Assembly: GCA_027625915.1 (NCBI GenBank)
Contig: JANTQA010000016.1
Coordinates: 1,803,001 to 1,867,000, forward strand
Origin: Anaeramoeba flamelloides
Lineage: Eukaryota; Metamonada; Anaeramoebidae
Reading direction: 5' to 3'
DNA: 64,000 nt
Positions 48,990 through 62,412 of this stretch are shown piece by piece. The position numbers were made by a program, and so were the translations under genes. The stretch's first letter is position 1. Each line of letters starts with the position of its first letter. Under the pieces are notes generated by a model, which worked only from the letters and a program-made list of their open reading frames with translations, was not told where the DNA came from and ran no database searches.

Positions 48990-49195
48990 GTGGTGTTTTT
49001 TTATTGTACTTTAAAGATACAACATTGAAAGGAATTAAAGTAAAAAAAAAATACAAATTAAAGCATAAAAATTGGATTCTAGTAAAATTATTTGTTTACA
49101 AAAAAATGCTAAAAATGTGCCTTGGTTTGGTGAATTTTTTTTTCCTTAAATTTTATTGTGGGTGTGTTTTGAATTTTGTAAATTATTTTATATTT
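48990..49195. mobile_element. P-family MITE, decayed copy 3
   Basis: Keeps the order of the P hairpin (TTGAAAGGAATTAAAG, ATTCTAGTAAAATTATTTGT, ATGTGCCTTGGTTTGGTG, CCTTAAATTTTATTGTGGG) but arms no longer pair well and tips are lost. Older than the other three. A G-run (GAGGGGGGGATG) lies just upstream. Confidence 0.55.
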
Positions 49196-50377
49196 ATCTG
49201 AAAAGTTCTTTAAACTTGAAAAATAACAAAATAAAATTCTGATTTTCCAGGTTAAGAATAATATAATTCATAAAAATATTTACATTGTATTTGCTAATCA
49301 AATGCATAGTAGACTACAATCTTATCGATTTTAAATTATTCTTTTGTTTTTTTTTTTTTTTTTTCAAATTTTTGATATTGTATGAATGTTTTTTCATGTC
49401 CATAAGGATAAAGCTATGATTTTAAAAAATATAACCACTTTAAATATTTGATTTTTTTTTACAAATATCAAGATTAAAATATTTGGTTTCTTGAAAAAAA
49501 CTGAAACTATTTTTGATAGAGGTGAAAGGGGAAAATGTGTTTAAATTGATTTTTTTTGTATTTTTATTTGGTGATAAGAAATTAATTTCCCCTGACAGTT
49601 TTCATTTTTTATTTTTTTTTTTTTGGATTTAAAAGGATCCAGTAAAATCTTTAATTTTATTCAATTCTTTAAAATTCTAGGAAGGTTAAATTATTTTTTT
49701 TTAACTTTTTAAAATAAAATTAAGTTTTAGAATTTTTCTTTTTATTTCTTAAATTGGAAAAATTTCAAAACACAATAACATTTTGTGGCACTTTTTAACA
49801 GTGGTTGTTTTGGTTTTTTTTTTTTTATAATATTAATATATTTAATAATGGTGCAAGTTTTTAAAGTTTTCAATTGTAAAAACTTTTATAAAGAAAGTTA
49901 CTGTGTTCTGATCTCTTAATTTCTTTCAAGATTTTCAAAAAAAATATCTAAAAAACAAAGTTTTGGGAATTAAAAAAAAGTTATTACTATTTTTTTATCT
50001 TACAAAATCTTTAAAAATTGTACTTTTTGTTTAAATTTAAACTTATATTTTTCAAATGATATTTTTTTTTTTTTTTTTTAATTGCTATCAATATTGTAAT
50101 TAGTATTAAATTTTCTATTAAAAATCCTTTTACGATGATATTTTGTATTGTAAAGTGGTATCTTCTCATAAAAATTATTATTCTAATTTACCAATAATCG
50201 CGGGTTTCGTAAAACAAAAATCATCAAATCGTGTTATCTTGATCTTTTTTGAAATCAGCATTTTATACGATCATTATTTCCCAGTTAATAAATAGGAATT
50301 TTTAATTCAATTTCCAAAATTGATATTTAACGAATTAAAAGATGAAAAATGGAAAATTCTTTTCAAAATTTTATTTG
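49196..50377. other. Intergenic, nothing recognised
   Basis: AT-rich, with long T tracts. No gene or repeat supported. Confidence 0.4.
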
Positions 50378-51609
50378 TACTATCATTCCAAACTTATATG
50401 GAATGGGTCAGATATAGAAATTTACTTTTTTATCTCGGTTAAATACACAAAAAAAAAAATCTTAGAGTATGTGTAATTAGATGCATTTATGATTTTACAT
50501 TGGGTTTAAAAAAAAAAATCTTATTTGTTAAAATGGGATAAAAAACTTGTTATTTATAAAGTTCATCAAAAATCAAAAACAACTATTCCAAAAATATGGG
50601 ATAGAATTTAATAATAGCTTTGAAATGATCTTTCCTTTTGATTTTTAGGTATTTGGAAATTAAATACCTGAAAAGAATTGAAAAATTTTTGGAAATTGTT
50701 GATCATTAGATAAGGTTTTAAGTGAAAAATTCAAATTCTCATATTATCTCTATGAGAAATTCTCTCAGATTATAAAATTCAATTTTTTGTAATAGGCTAT
50801 CATAATCTCTTTTTCAAAAAAAGGGGGTGTGCCTCCCAAAGATCAATACTATTGAATTTGATTGTTACTCATGGGATAATTACTTATTGGTGATTGTCTT
50901 TTTAATTATTTATTTTTTCATTTTTACATTTTTTTATCCATGGGTATTGAACATTTGGAAAATGAAAAACAAGATAAGAATAAATCAATTTGGAAATAAT
51001 CTACCTGTGTATAAAAATGGAAACAGTTAAAGTTTGATTTTGAATGAAATGGGTATAAGAATTTTGAAAGATCATTATTGGATTGATACATGGAACAAAG
51101 AAAAGAGAAATAACGGAAAAAACAATTCAAACAAAATATTGAGTTGAATTGTGGCTTATTATTGAAAATGAGAATTTAAAGAAAAAAGGTTCACTTGTAA
51201 AGAATTATCAATAAAATATAAAGAACTTTTTCCAATTCACCTTGTTCAACAGTTGTTATTGGTTTGATATTTTTTTTTCCTTCACAATTTATAAATGAAA
51301 TTTCTCATTTCAAATACAAGGGCATACTAATTTTTAAAATATTTAATTTTAATTTTTATTGTTTTGCTTTAATTCGTTTTAAATCTCCAGTTGGGTGTTT
51401 TTTTAGGTTTTAAATAGTTTTTTATATTTTAGAATGATACTACAATTTATTTGATTCAATTATGAATAATTCTTGAAAATTTCTGTACCCATTTATTTGA
51501 AAAGGGGTCTATATCCATAAATGCAGATCATAAAATGGAATTTGTGGAGATAGCAAATGAATTTTCTCCTTATCACAGATTTCGGGGTAGGTTTGGAACA
51601 ACTCTAGTG
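50378..51609. mobile_element. F-family element (subfamily B), copy 4, split
   Basis: Left part 50378-50805 matches 39561-40000; right part about 51506-51609 matches 40020-40086 (TATCACAGATTTCGGGGTAG, GTTTGGAACA). The 0.7 kb between them (50806-51505) is foreign: it begins TTTTTCAAAAAAAGGGGGTG and ends near ATTTGAAAAGGGGTCTATAT, weak inverted tips. No transposase frame identified. Confidence 0.6.
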
Positions 51610-52673
51610 TAACAACCGCATTTAAAAATATTGTGGTTTGTTTTAACTCTATTTGGAATTAATTTGTTATTTTTATAAAGAAAAGAATGTTTGTTTTAGT
51701 TTCTGTTCCTTAAAGTTATGATCATTAAAGTATGGAAAGTTTTTTTTTAATTTCGGTATGTTGTTCTATAGTTTTCATTTTTTGTGTTTCTTCATTATGT
51801 AATAATTCCTCTTATCTTAGAAATATTTCATATTTCAAGCAATATTTAAAGAGGTGTGTTTTTATAGTTGTTGTTGGGCATTGGTTTTGGATATTATTTT
51901 TATTGTCTCGATTTGAAAGTTTCGTTTCTTTTGTTTTTTTTTATTTGTCAAAAATACCTTTGATTTTTTAAAAAAGTTTTTAAGTAGACAAATAGATTTA
52001 AAAATTGAAATAGAGTTAAATTAAATCCTCAAAATGAATTCTACTTTGATGAAATTGAATTTAGATATAAATGAATTATTTTGGATATCTAAGAATACTT
52101 ATTATTGGATGTTTTTTGTGATTGTAGAATGGAATTTTTTTTACAATAAAACCCCTTTATTTTATATTTTGAAGAACTGGTAGATCTGGTATTTTTCTTC
52201 TTATAATTCTAGTAGTATTTAGAATAATAAAATGAAATATAAAATTTTATCAAAATTGGTTCGTTATTAAAGAATTACCAAAAAAATTGAGGTCGGTACA
52301 ATGATATTTTTTGAGATTAAGTTTGCGATTCCTGATTGAACGTTTGATTGTTAAATTCATTATTTTTAATTAGGATTTCTCGGTATTAGTCTTTTGTTTT
52401 CCCAAAATGTTTTAAAAATCATTTGTTAATTGCTTTTAGATTTCTCATCAAATGGGATTAAAGATGTTTTATTACACACAAGGAAATTGGTTGTAACGAA
52501 CAATTAATAATGAAAGTAAAATAATTTTTTTATTGTTTATTTAATTGACAAATGAAAATTGGAATTAATTTTCATTTTTTTTTTTTTTTTTTTTTTTTCA
52601 TCTAAAAACTAAATGGAGTAAAAAAAAAAAAATTAAAAAAAATCAGAGAGAGAAAAAAAAAATTAGATAATTT
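51610..52673. other. Intergenic, T-rich plus strand
   Basis: Plus-strand T/G-rich sequence with a 79-codon hydrophobic frame (51732-51971) that looks like composition noise. It should include the 3' UTR of the bZIP gene. Confidence 0.35.
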
Positions 52674-53032
52674 TTAGTCGAATTTTTGATCTTCTAAAAG
52701 ATCAAAATTCAATCCGTTGCTTAAATTAAAAGTATTTGGGACGTGTGGAAGGACTGTTGATTTTGAGCTTGATCTAGTTGCAAGAGAAAGTGCGTTTTGC
52801 ATAAAATCTTGGAAATATTTTAATTGTTTTTTATATATTTTTGCCTTTGTTTTTAAAATGGCTTCTTTAACTAAAAATTCTCTATTGGCTTGCTCTAATT
52901 TTTCAATTTGCTTTTCAAGTGTTTCTAATTGGTCACGTTGCTTTTTTCGGTAATTTGTTTTTGTATTATTTTTTGTTTGTTTGGGTAATTGTTCTTGAAT
53001 TTTTTTGGGTTTTCGTTTTCTTGTGGTTTTTT
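52674..53032 (-). CDS. bZIP transcription factor, terminal exon (partial gene model)
   Basis: An exon entered at an AG (53034-53033, phase 1) and ending at TAA 52676-52674 codes about 118 residues. It has a basic stretch KTNYRKKQRDQL followed directly by a leucine zipper LEKQIEKLEQANREFL. The a/d pattern and the Asn in an a-position match bZIP dimers. After the zipper comes a Lys-rich helix (KTKAKIYKKQLKYFQDFM), then a Ser/Asn-rich C-terminus ending LLEDQKFD. The protein should bind DNA as a dimer in the nucleus. There is no ATG in frame, and an in-frame stop lies about 60 nt upstream of the acceptor, so at least one more 5' exon is required. Candidates up to 55.7 kb exist but none could be joined with confidence. 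The canonical Asn/Arg of the basic region are not clearly placed, so DNA specificity is unknown. Confidence 0.7.
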
Positions 53033-54863
53033 CTATGATTGAAAGGGAATGTTCAAGAAAAGGGTAGATTTGAAAAAAAGGAAAAGACAGTTGTTAAGAA
53101 GATGAAAAGGTTAGTTTTTTGGTTGTAATGGGTTGTTTGTTTGATGTTCTAAGTGATAAAATTTGAAGTGCTTCAAAATTTTGAAAGAAAAAATTTAATT
53201 ATTTTTTCTTTTTGGTTATCCACTCCTGTGATTTAATACTAAAGTGTTATGTTTCTCGTTTGAAATTCTTTCAAGTGCAATTATTAATTTCTTTTGTTTT
53301 CTCGATCAAACAGGGTTTTGTTTTGGGGATTTTTTTTATTTTTAATTTTTTTTTTTGTTTGTTTTTTGGTTGTGTAACAAGTCATTAGTCTCTTTTTTTT
53401 TTTTTTTTTTGGTTGTGTAGCAAGTTTAGAGTATTTCATTTCTTTTTTATTTTGTTTTGAAAAAATATGCTTCTTTAAATTCAATGACCGTTTTGTTTTC
53501 AGACATAATTGCTTTTGTTTTTTCACCAAAAATTATTTTAAAAAAAGTAGTTTTGCGAATAATTAATCCTGTTGAACAACAAGAAAGATCAAATTCTTGA
53601 TCCAGGTTTTTGGTGTTGAATATAATCAAGTTTATTTTCAGAAATGTTTTTTGAAAAAAAAGAAAAAAATTTTTAATACAAAAAGAAAAGAAACTTGTTT
53701 TTTTTTTAATTTTTTTTTTGTTTTTTGTTTTTTGTTTTTTGTAAATGTAAGTTGTTGTGTGAAAAAAAATTACTTGTTGACATATGAGTTGCACTTTTCA
53801 GTTAGCTTTTGGAATAATTAAATTATCAATTTTTTTTAAAATCGAAAAAGGGATGTTGATAAAAAAAAAAAAAAAAAAAACTAAAAATGAATCGAAATTA
53901 GATTTTTTTTCGATTTTTTTCAAATGAGAAAAGTGGAGGCTAAAACTACTCACATGAGCAAAAAATGCAGAGAGTAGTTTTTACCTCATAAAAAAAATTT
54001 GAAGAACAAATAAATAAATAATCATTTTCTTTTACGATTCCAAGAGGTTTTTATAAAAAAGAAAAGCAGAAAAAATCAAATGGAGAAACAATCACTTATT
54101 TTTTTTTCTTTCTGTTCCGAAAACTAAAATTTGGAGATAAATTCGAATAGTCAATTGAAAAAATGAAGAATAACAATTTTAAATAGAAAAGCCACCCAAG
54201 AGTTTTCAAAAAACTCGAATCTTTTTTTAAATAAAGTTTTTGTGGTTCTTTGTCTGGAAAGAAGAAAAATTTAATTGTAGTCAGTAAAATACACTCTTGA
54301 AGACTCTTACTTTCTTTGGCTTTTCTAAATTTTTGACAAGTTTTTTTATTTTAATTTCTTGTGCTTATAAAAAAATGTATGTTGTTAATTTTTTGAGTTG
54401 TTGATTTGAGCAATCATTTTTGGAAACTACAATTAGTTATCTGTTTGTTAATTCTCCTTCGATATTCACTCATTTTCCTCATAAATGGTAAAAAATTCTC
54501 ATTATCATTTTCCTTTTTCAAAGTGAACTTTTTAAGGACTATGTTTGGAATTCAACAATTTATCTCATGGCAATATGTTCCAATCTCATTTACATTAATT
54601 TTGAATGATCTTTAAAATATTCTCCAATTTGGATCAAAAAATCATTTTATGTCCATTTTTTCAAAGAAAAATTCACCAAAACATTTTGGATAAGTGGACT
54701 CGGACACCTTGTTAAGGATCGTGAAAACGAAAAAGAATATAATCACGAGTTTCTTACACAAAAAAATGAAGTTCTTTAAATAACTTTAAAGCTAAACGAT
54801 CGTATTGTCAACATTCAAAAATCGTTGAGTTGCTTTGAATTGTTACATTGCCACCACATGCAA
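53033..54863. other. Upstream of bZIP exon, exons unresolved
   Basis: Minus-strand frames here (for example INLIIFNTKNLDQEFDLSC near 53600, and MSENKTVIEFKEAY near 53500) have mixed codon use and may be exons of the bZIP gene, but splice phases could not be made to fit. A 60-nt direct repeat on TTTTGGTTGTGTARCAAGT occurs at 53360-53430. Confidence 0.3.
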
Positions 54864-55619
54864 TACAACAGTTACAGCACTACGGTGAAAATTTATAAGA
54901 CCAAGAAATTGGTTATCAATTATAAAATAATGCCTTTTCAAATGGAAAATCCAATTTATTTCATAAGACAACAATTTCAACTTCTCTTACTTCACTCGAG
55001 TTATTTTTTTTGTAAAAACAAAAATAATAATTAAATTGTCTCAAGAAAAGAAATCACAAAAATCACAGAAACTTGAAAGTATTTTTTTCAATCATTTTTT
55101 TTAAATGGAAAAAACCCGAGATTGTAATAATTTTGGAAGTTGAAGATCCACATTAGTGTAAGTATTTTAAAAAAATTGTTTGTCAATTTCCAATACAAAA
55201 AATGGAAAACTTATTTTTAATCTTGTATTATAAATTTACAGTTTTTGGTGAGCTTTAATAACACCTTTAAGGTTTTTTCCCTAATAATAAAAATTTTTTT
55301 ATAACATCCCAATAACCTTTTTATAATAAAAATTTCCTTTTAAATGATGATTTTTTCAATATTAATTTAAAAAATATTCTTATAACAAACTTATAACATG
55401 TTACAATTTTTATAAAACATTTTATAACAAACATGTATGTTATAAAAGTTTTTATTATAAAATTATATAACATTTTAAACGTTTATAACACCTTTACAAC
55501 ACGTTTATAACATGTTCTAAAAAACCTTTTTTATTAGTGTTTGTACTAAATACAATTTCAGAATAGAAAATCCATAACAAGGTATTATAAATTTCCACAG
55601 TAGTACTACAATGAATGTA
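54864..55619. mobile_element. F-family element, copy 5, with nested insertion
   Basis: TIRs CAACAGTTACAGCACTACGG and the inverse ending CACAGTAGTACTACAATGAA, each next to TA. The interior is the reverse complement of copy 1. The match is interrupted between about 55258 and 55541 by an insert whose ends pair (CACCTTTAAGGTTTTTT / AAAAAACCTTTTTTATTAGTG) and whose centre repeats TTATAACATG-like units. Two generations of insertion are therefore visible. Confidence 0.7.
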
Positions 55620-56516
55620 TTAATTAACAAAGGGGGCTGTGATTTTTTCTCATTTTTCTTTTTGTTTTTTGGTTCTTTAGTATTTTTGGCATTGTTTGTG
55701 GAACAACATGATCCATGGCAAACACACTTCACATTTTTTAATACTTTTTTGATAATTTTTTTTTTGTTTGGATTATTTCTCTCAAAACATAATTTGCCAT
55801 TATCAAGAGAAGTAGGGTTAAGATTGTATGTGAAAGGTTTTCAAGAATTTTTCATGAAAGGATCTTTAGAAATAATAATTGCAAAAATTAGTCTGTTTTT
55901 TTTATTTTAAAAAAAAATTTTGTGTCTGTTGAGAAAAAATGGTCGTTCAATTTAGGAAATGTGGATTTTAGTGGATTTAATTGAATTCTAAACACTTTAT
56001 TGTAGACATTATTGAAAAAAAAAATTTCTTATAAAACATCAGACTTTTTCATTAAAAAAATTTCACTTTTATCCATGTTGACCCACTATTTCATTTTTTA
56101 AAACCTTCTCAGCTTATCTCGTAAATCAGAAAAAAAAACCAGTTAAATGGCGAACAATGTACAAGGGTTTTAAAAAATGACATATGATGTATTTTTTCAA
56201 AAAGTCGATTTTTGCCAGCATTCTTTGACTTCCAAGATACGATCCTGAAAAATTCAGGATTTTTTAGGAAAAAATGTCATTTTTTTCCTTCTTAGATCCC
56301 ATTGAATAAAAATTTGTGAGATTTACCAACCACCAAACGCGCTTTAAAACAGACCAATTCTTAATTTTCCAATTACAAACATAGTAGTTAAGAGGCAATG
56401 ATTGTAATTTCCTGAAATTTGTTCGAAAAGGAATTAAAAAACTTTATATATCATTTTTTTTCCGTTTATTCTACAAATTCCAGTAAATTTTCATGGTAAA
56501 AAATAGGTTAGATTAA
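55620..56516. other. Intergenic, unclassified coding-like patches
   Basis: 55650-55900 has long frames on both strands and higher GC (minus-strand KCVCHGSCCSTNN; plus-strand GLRLYVKGFQEFFMKGS). 56030-56420 is also less AT-rich. I recognise no family in either; an exon or old transposon is possible. Confidence 0.3.
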
Positions 56517-56995
56517 AGCAGAGAAAAAAATACCGGACATGAAAAAAATCCCTGACGAGATTTTTAATTGTGAATTTTAGTAAAATTATTATGTAATTTC
56601 ATTTATTTACAATCAAATTTCTTTTTTAAAGAATCGAAATTTTTCAATTATAACCCCCCGCTTATTAGAATGATGATTAATGAAATCACACTTGTTCAAA
56701 ATACCATTCAATCAATCAAAAAACAAGAAGAAAAATTATCATTTTCCAAACTCTTGTAAACCTCTATAAAACTCGATTGTTTTTCAAAAAAGTTGATCTA
56801 CTTTAGACTATCAAACAATTACTCGAGTATTCTAGAGACACCTTACTTTGATGAACTTTAGGTAGGTTTATTACTAATCCCATAAAAAAATTGGTTATTT
56901 ATAATAAGGATTTCATTGAAATTATACCAAAATTTTACTAATACTCACAATTAAAAATCTTGCCCGGGATTTTTTTCCCTACTATACTTAAATAA
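56517..56995. mobile_element. R-family TIR element, copy 3
   Basis: Inverse orientation of the copy at 10193. Tips AGAGAAAAAAATACCGGACA and the inverse of TAGGGAAAAAAATCCCGGG. The interiors are very similar, so these two are the youngest of the family. Confidence 0.75.
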
Positions 56996-57542
56996 TTCAT
57001 TTAAGATCAGATTTTCTTTGTGTGTCTCGAATTTAATGGACCAGAGATTGGGAATCAAAAAAAAACTTTTTGGAAAGATATACTAATTAGAAGAATCACC
57101 ATTAGTGTTTTATCATATGATCTAGCTTTTCACACACGTCCCACCCCCATAGTCTCTTATTGGTATACCGTGACAGCTGCATAATTGATGAATCTAATGT
57201 AGATGCCATTGATTGGTTAGTATACAATTAGAAGTTTGGACATTTGGATTCAACTTGTTTTATTTTTTGGTTATTATAAATACTTTCTACTTAGAGACCT
57301 AACACCAATGAGAATTTTTCACATCTGATACAAATGACAAATTTTTAGATTGAATAAGGTTCATGATGATCTTTCATCTGCCTATTAAAATAAATATTAT
57401 TTTTTGGAAAAAAAAAGTACTTTTGGGCTTATTTTAGGTTAATATTTTTTGATTCACATATAAAGCTCACAAAAAAGCCTTAAAGCACCCTTAAGATATT
57501 TAACCAATTGGCTAATACGAATGAACAGTTATTAGACTCGTT

Positions 57543-57740
57543 TACAATCAGTTCCACTTTTAAGGAACAAACTTTCAACGAAATTTAAGGCAAAATAAAA
57601 ATCTCAAATTAAGGCACAAAATTCAAATTCTAGTAATATAAATTGTAAAAAAAAAATACAAATTTTGTGCCTTAATTTGAGATTTTTGTGTTCCTCAAAT
57701 TTCGTTGAAAGTTTGTTTCTTAAAAGCGGAACTGACTGTA
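57543..57740. mobile_element. P-family hairpin MITE, copy 4
   Basis: TACAATCAGTTCCACTTTTA at the left and CTTAAAAGCGGAACTGACTG plus TA at the right. 198 bp, arms near 85-90 nt, same loop as copies 1 and 2. High similarity to them implies recent spread. Confidence 0.85.
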
Positions 57741-60171
57741 CTAATAATCAAATAATCTTCAATAATTTAACAAAAACAACCCCCCCCCCCAACACCCCGG
57801 GATTATTTACAACAGAATAAAAAAAAATATTAAATTCGTATATTCTAAGTTGTATTTTGAAATTATTATTAAGTGGGATTCACAAAAGAACAATTAGAAA
57901 AAACTAAATAATACTATTTTTTAAAAACTTTTGTTTTCATTATCTATAAATGATCTTTTGAGCAATAAGAAAACAAGATGATATTATTTGAAGTGGTGTG
58001 AAGAATTCATTTTAAAACACCCCGCCCTAAACAACGTCAAAAATATCTAAATGTGCCATCAATGATGATCGTCTTAGATAATGAATAAACACAATTAAAT
58101 GTCCATTTTTCCCCCTTTCATATAGTACCAATTTCAAGTCCAAAAAAAAATTGAATTTAAGTAAAAAAAAGACCAATTTAAGGGATTAGCCCACCCCCAT
58201 AGATTTGTCTATAATCAAAGCATATTACAATTCGGTGTAAATTATATTAGTTCAACATGGTTCAAATAACCCAAAAAAATCTATTATAAATATTATTAAA
58301 AAAAAAATAATTGTCTTTTTTACTTATGATCACAATTAAATATTGTCATTTTTACGGAAATTTTTTTTAATTTATTTTCTGAAATCTAAAAATGAGAAAC
58401 TCAAAATCATTGTAATACAGTATTCATAATTCCTCTTTAGAACTTTGCAAAGTACTTATTTTTATTAATTTTTTTAATTCAAAGATTAACTCAATAATTC
58501 TCAAGATAAAAACCCAATAACTTAATTATTTGGATTTCCTTTTTTAAAAAAGCTAATTGTAACATCAATTCATTTTGAATATTTGCCAAATAATATGTCA
58601 AAAGAATCATATGACTAATTATATTAATTTTTAAAGAAACCAATTTTTTAGAGACTAATCTATATTTTGCGAAAAGTTCATTGGGATCTTTTTAACTTTG
58701 GAGATTGAAAATGGATAACCCAACCTTTAAATTTGTGGGGAAATGCAGTTTTTTTACTAATACTATGAAGATTTTTAATGAGAATATCAACAAATAGTAC
58801 TACTTTCTTAATTGCTTTTAGAGAGATATCTCAAACATAGTACATTCACACTATTTCGAAGTCAATAATAACATATTAAAATCTATGACTTCTCCTTAAT
58901 CAAATCTAATCAATTAAGGCAAATTTCTCAGGAATTCTTTTAGAAAGTTTATTTTATTATAATTAGATTTTTTTTTATTTTAGAGATTTTTTTATGTTTA
59001 CAACAATTTTAATTCCAAGTTTGAACCTTAACACAGAAACTAACTTGAAATTTATTTATCAAAATTGAAATTTAAGTGAAAAATTTTTAATTATAAACTA
59101 TGTTATAGTTAAAGGTACCAATTTTTTTTTTTTAATATCAAATATTCTTTATAATGAACAATTGAGGATTAAACAGGAAATAAACAGAATAATATACACC
59201 AAATTACCCCTCTGCCCACCTGAAATAAAACTAATAAATCAATATATTTTCTTTAAAATTGAAAAACTAAAATCCATAGTACCAATCGAGAAAAATAGCA
59301 ACTTTCATTTTAATCTTAAATGAAGATCCAAATAAAATCCTAATAGAAATCAAAATGAACTTTCAACAATCATTTTCACCTTTCCAAGACCTTAGAATAA
59401 AAAGGCTTTACTGTGAGACTATCGATCTTGGAATAAAAAAAAATTTTGTAAATGAATTACATTACAAAAAAAAATTCGAAAAAAAAAGTAATTTAAGTTA
59501 AACGGTTTTCTATTTTGAAATGTTTCCAAATTAAATTTTTTCTTTGAATATCAATTCAAACACTTTAAAAAGATTTACCCCCCCCACAACTAGATTCCTT
59601 TGGCTGGAAAATGATTTTTTAATTGTAATTTTTTTTTTTTTCCTATTCAAACCAAAAACCTCAAAATTAAAAGAGTCTCCCAAAAATTAAAAATATAACG
59701 TAAATTCATTATTTTACAAAAAACCCGTTATATTTAAGAGAGTTTTCAATTATTTAATAAAAAAAAAAATTCATAGGCAACATTAGGAAAATTAGAAAAA
59801 ACCCAAAATTTTCGCTATTTCTCAATATAAAAACACCAAATTACAAGCGATTATACAAAATTTTATCTAAGAGAAATATCTTTTTGCTTTTTCAAACCCT
59901 TTAAAAAAAAAAATTTCACAACAAAAGAAATTTGTATGTATTTTTCGAAAAATAATAAAAAAACTTTCTTGTTTATAATGTTAAAAAAAAAAAAAAAAAC
60001 TGATGTAATTTTTGTTTAAATTTATTGCTTTTATTTTTTTTTTTACAAATAAATCCCAATAAATTGAATAAATATAAAACTAAAAAAAAAAGAAAACCCA
60101 TTAAATTATTTCTCTGAAAAATAAAACCAAAAAAGATCTTTCTCCATAATAAGGAGAAAAAAAAACGAAAA
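57741..60171. other. INTS9 downstream region, no gene
   Basis: 2.4 kb without recognisable gene. It contains a run of 11 C at 57780-57790 and one of 8 C near 59578, long A tracts, and presumably the INTS9 3' UTR. Confidence 0.45.
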
Positions 60172-62377
60172 TTATAATTCTTCAACGACATTTAAAATGA
60201 CTGTTTTTAAATGAGTTCTAGCAAATTCGTTCTGAGCTTCTATGGTTGTTTCGTTTGTGATTGAATTAAAGATAATACGAGACTTATTGAAATTAGGATC
60301 TGTGTGCTCGAATTCGAAGGTGTATATCCCGCCTTCAATTTCATTTTTTTGTTCTTTGACCCATACGCGCTCGGAGAATTGAAGTTTTTCGATTTCATTC
60401 AAGATTTTTTTCACTGTGGGTGTTTTGAAAAGGGCGCGATTTTTAATGGTCTTGTTGCCCTCGCCTTTTATTAAAATGATATTGTTGTCTTCGATTTTGT
60501 AATTGCAATTCAAATTGCAAAAAAAGCTTTCACCAAATTTCAAAAAGTCTATTTGCTGGGCAAGGTCTTTTGAAACGAGGCCATATTCGTAGGGCTGCTT
60601 TGATTTGATTTTAATTGGGCGATCTATTTCGATGCCATTAATTTGGGAGCTTTCCCCCGATTGCAATTTTAGTTCCTTGGGGAAATTGCTAGTCAGGCGC
60701 TCCTTTGGTAGAATGACGAGCTTGGGCCCCGTTGCATTAACGATATTTGCAACAGTATTGATGTCGATCCCCATGTCTATGGGGAGGATATGTATCCTGA
60801 TCTGGAAGGGCACGAAGGGGAGGACCGTTCTTCGCGGCTCCAATCCAGGCTCGACAAAGATCAACGAATTCTTGGGGTCGTTTTTCCACCGTTCTAACAA
60901 ATACAAGGAGTCACCACACCTCAAGGTAGCATGCGCAACGAAGGCAATGCAGGGCTCCTTGACAATACAATCCTTGCTGCTGGAATCCAATTTGGTGATT
61001 AATTTTAGTCGGCCGTCTTTAATTAATTTGCTTAATGGCAGCGGATACTCACGGTGGAATATTTTATTTTGCAATGATTGATTCATCCATTCACTCGCAA
61101 TATTTAAATAGGAAATAAAGGAACTTGCAGATGGGCTGATCAAATATATATTTGCCCTTCGCGATTCAGATAATAATGTTAGAATATACATAATCAATTG
61201 GCATAATAAACTACGCGATCTTACAGGTATTAGTACATTGCCACCATTTTTAATTGTGTTTTCAACAGTCATCCCGATTTTTGCTAAGGTCATCCCGGCT
61301 AATGAACTATTTTGCCTATTAGGCGTGACTTGATTGAAGATCATTAAATCGGCATTTAATAAGTGTGTTGAAAGATCAAATGATAAAAACTGATCTAATC
61401 TCGTTTGATCCTTTCGTTGAGGTTCAATTAAATTTTTTAATTTTTTAATTTTTTCAAGTAACGAGGTCTGATTTAAATAATTTTGATTCACTTTTTGGTT
61501 CATTCCAAAATTTAAACTAAATAAATATTCTCCATGAGATAATGGTACAAAATTCTTTTCCTCAATAGATTCTTGCATAATTTCAATTTGCAATGATTCT
61601 TCATCCATGCTAATATTTAACTCGTCTGACATTTCGGAATCTTCTTCTTTCATTTGATCATGGTTATGCTTATTTTTATTATCCTCTTTTTCTTCTTGAA
61701 CGCCCAATTTTTTATTACTAGTATCGATATCGTTTTCTTCTTTCATTTTCTTTTCTTCTTCAATACTATCATTCAAATTGTCATTTACTTCAATATCAAT
61801 TCCATTTACATTTTCTTCTTCATCACCATTTTCGTTAATTATTTCTTCATCATTTTTTTTATTACCATCTTCATTTAGAGATTCCTCACCGCCAACATCA
61901 TTTTCTTCTTCATTTTCTTCTTCAATTTCTTCTCCATCTCCATTACCATCCTCTCCATCCTCTACATCCTCATCAACCCCATCAACCCCATCAACCTCAT
62001 CACCCTCATCATCCTCATCATCCTCATCATCCTCATCTTGAGAATAATCTTCGTAATCATTTCCCTCTTGATCTTCATCCTCTTCTTCTTCTTCATCTTC
62101 ATCCTCATCCTCCGCCAATTCTAATTGTTCTCTAATTCTTTTACTTCTTCTTTTTTTAATAACTTCTTTATCAGAACCTTCCTCATCAACATTTTTTTCT
62201 TCATCCGTTTCAGTAATAGAAGGACTTTTTTTATTCCGATCTTTTTTAGATTTTGTATTTATTTTATATTTCAACTTTTTTTTTAATTTGATTTTTTTCT
62301 TTTTGCTTGAATATTTTTTCTGAAGATTACGTTTTTTCTTACTATCTTTTTTTTTAAGATTCTTTTCCAAAGAAGAA

Positions 62378-62412
<35 letters not shown>

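Noticed and set aside
53284-53529. Lys-rich minus-strand frame with repeated ATQPKKKKKK-like segments
   Set aside because: Arises from a direct repeat with poly-A; could not be spliced to the bZIP exon in phase.
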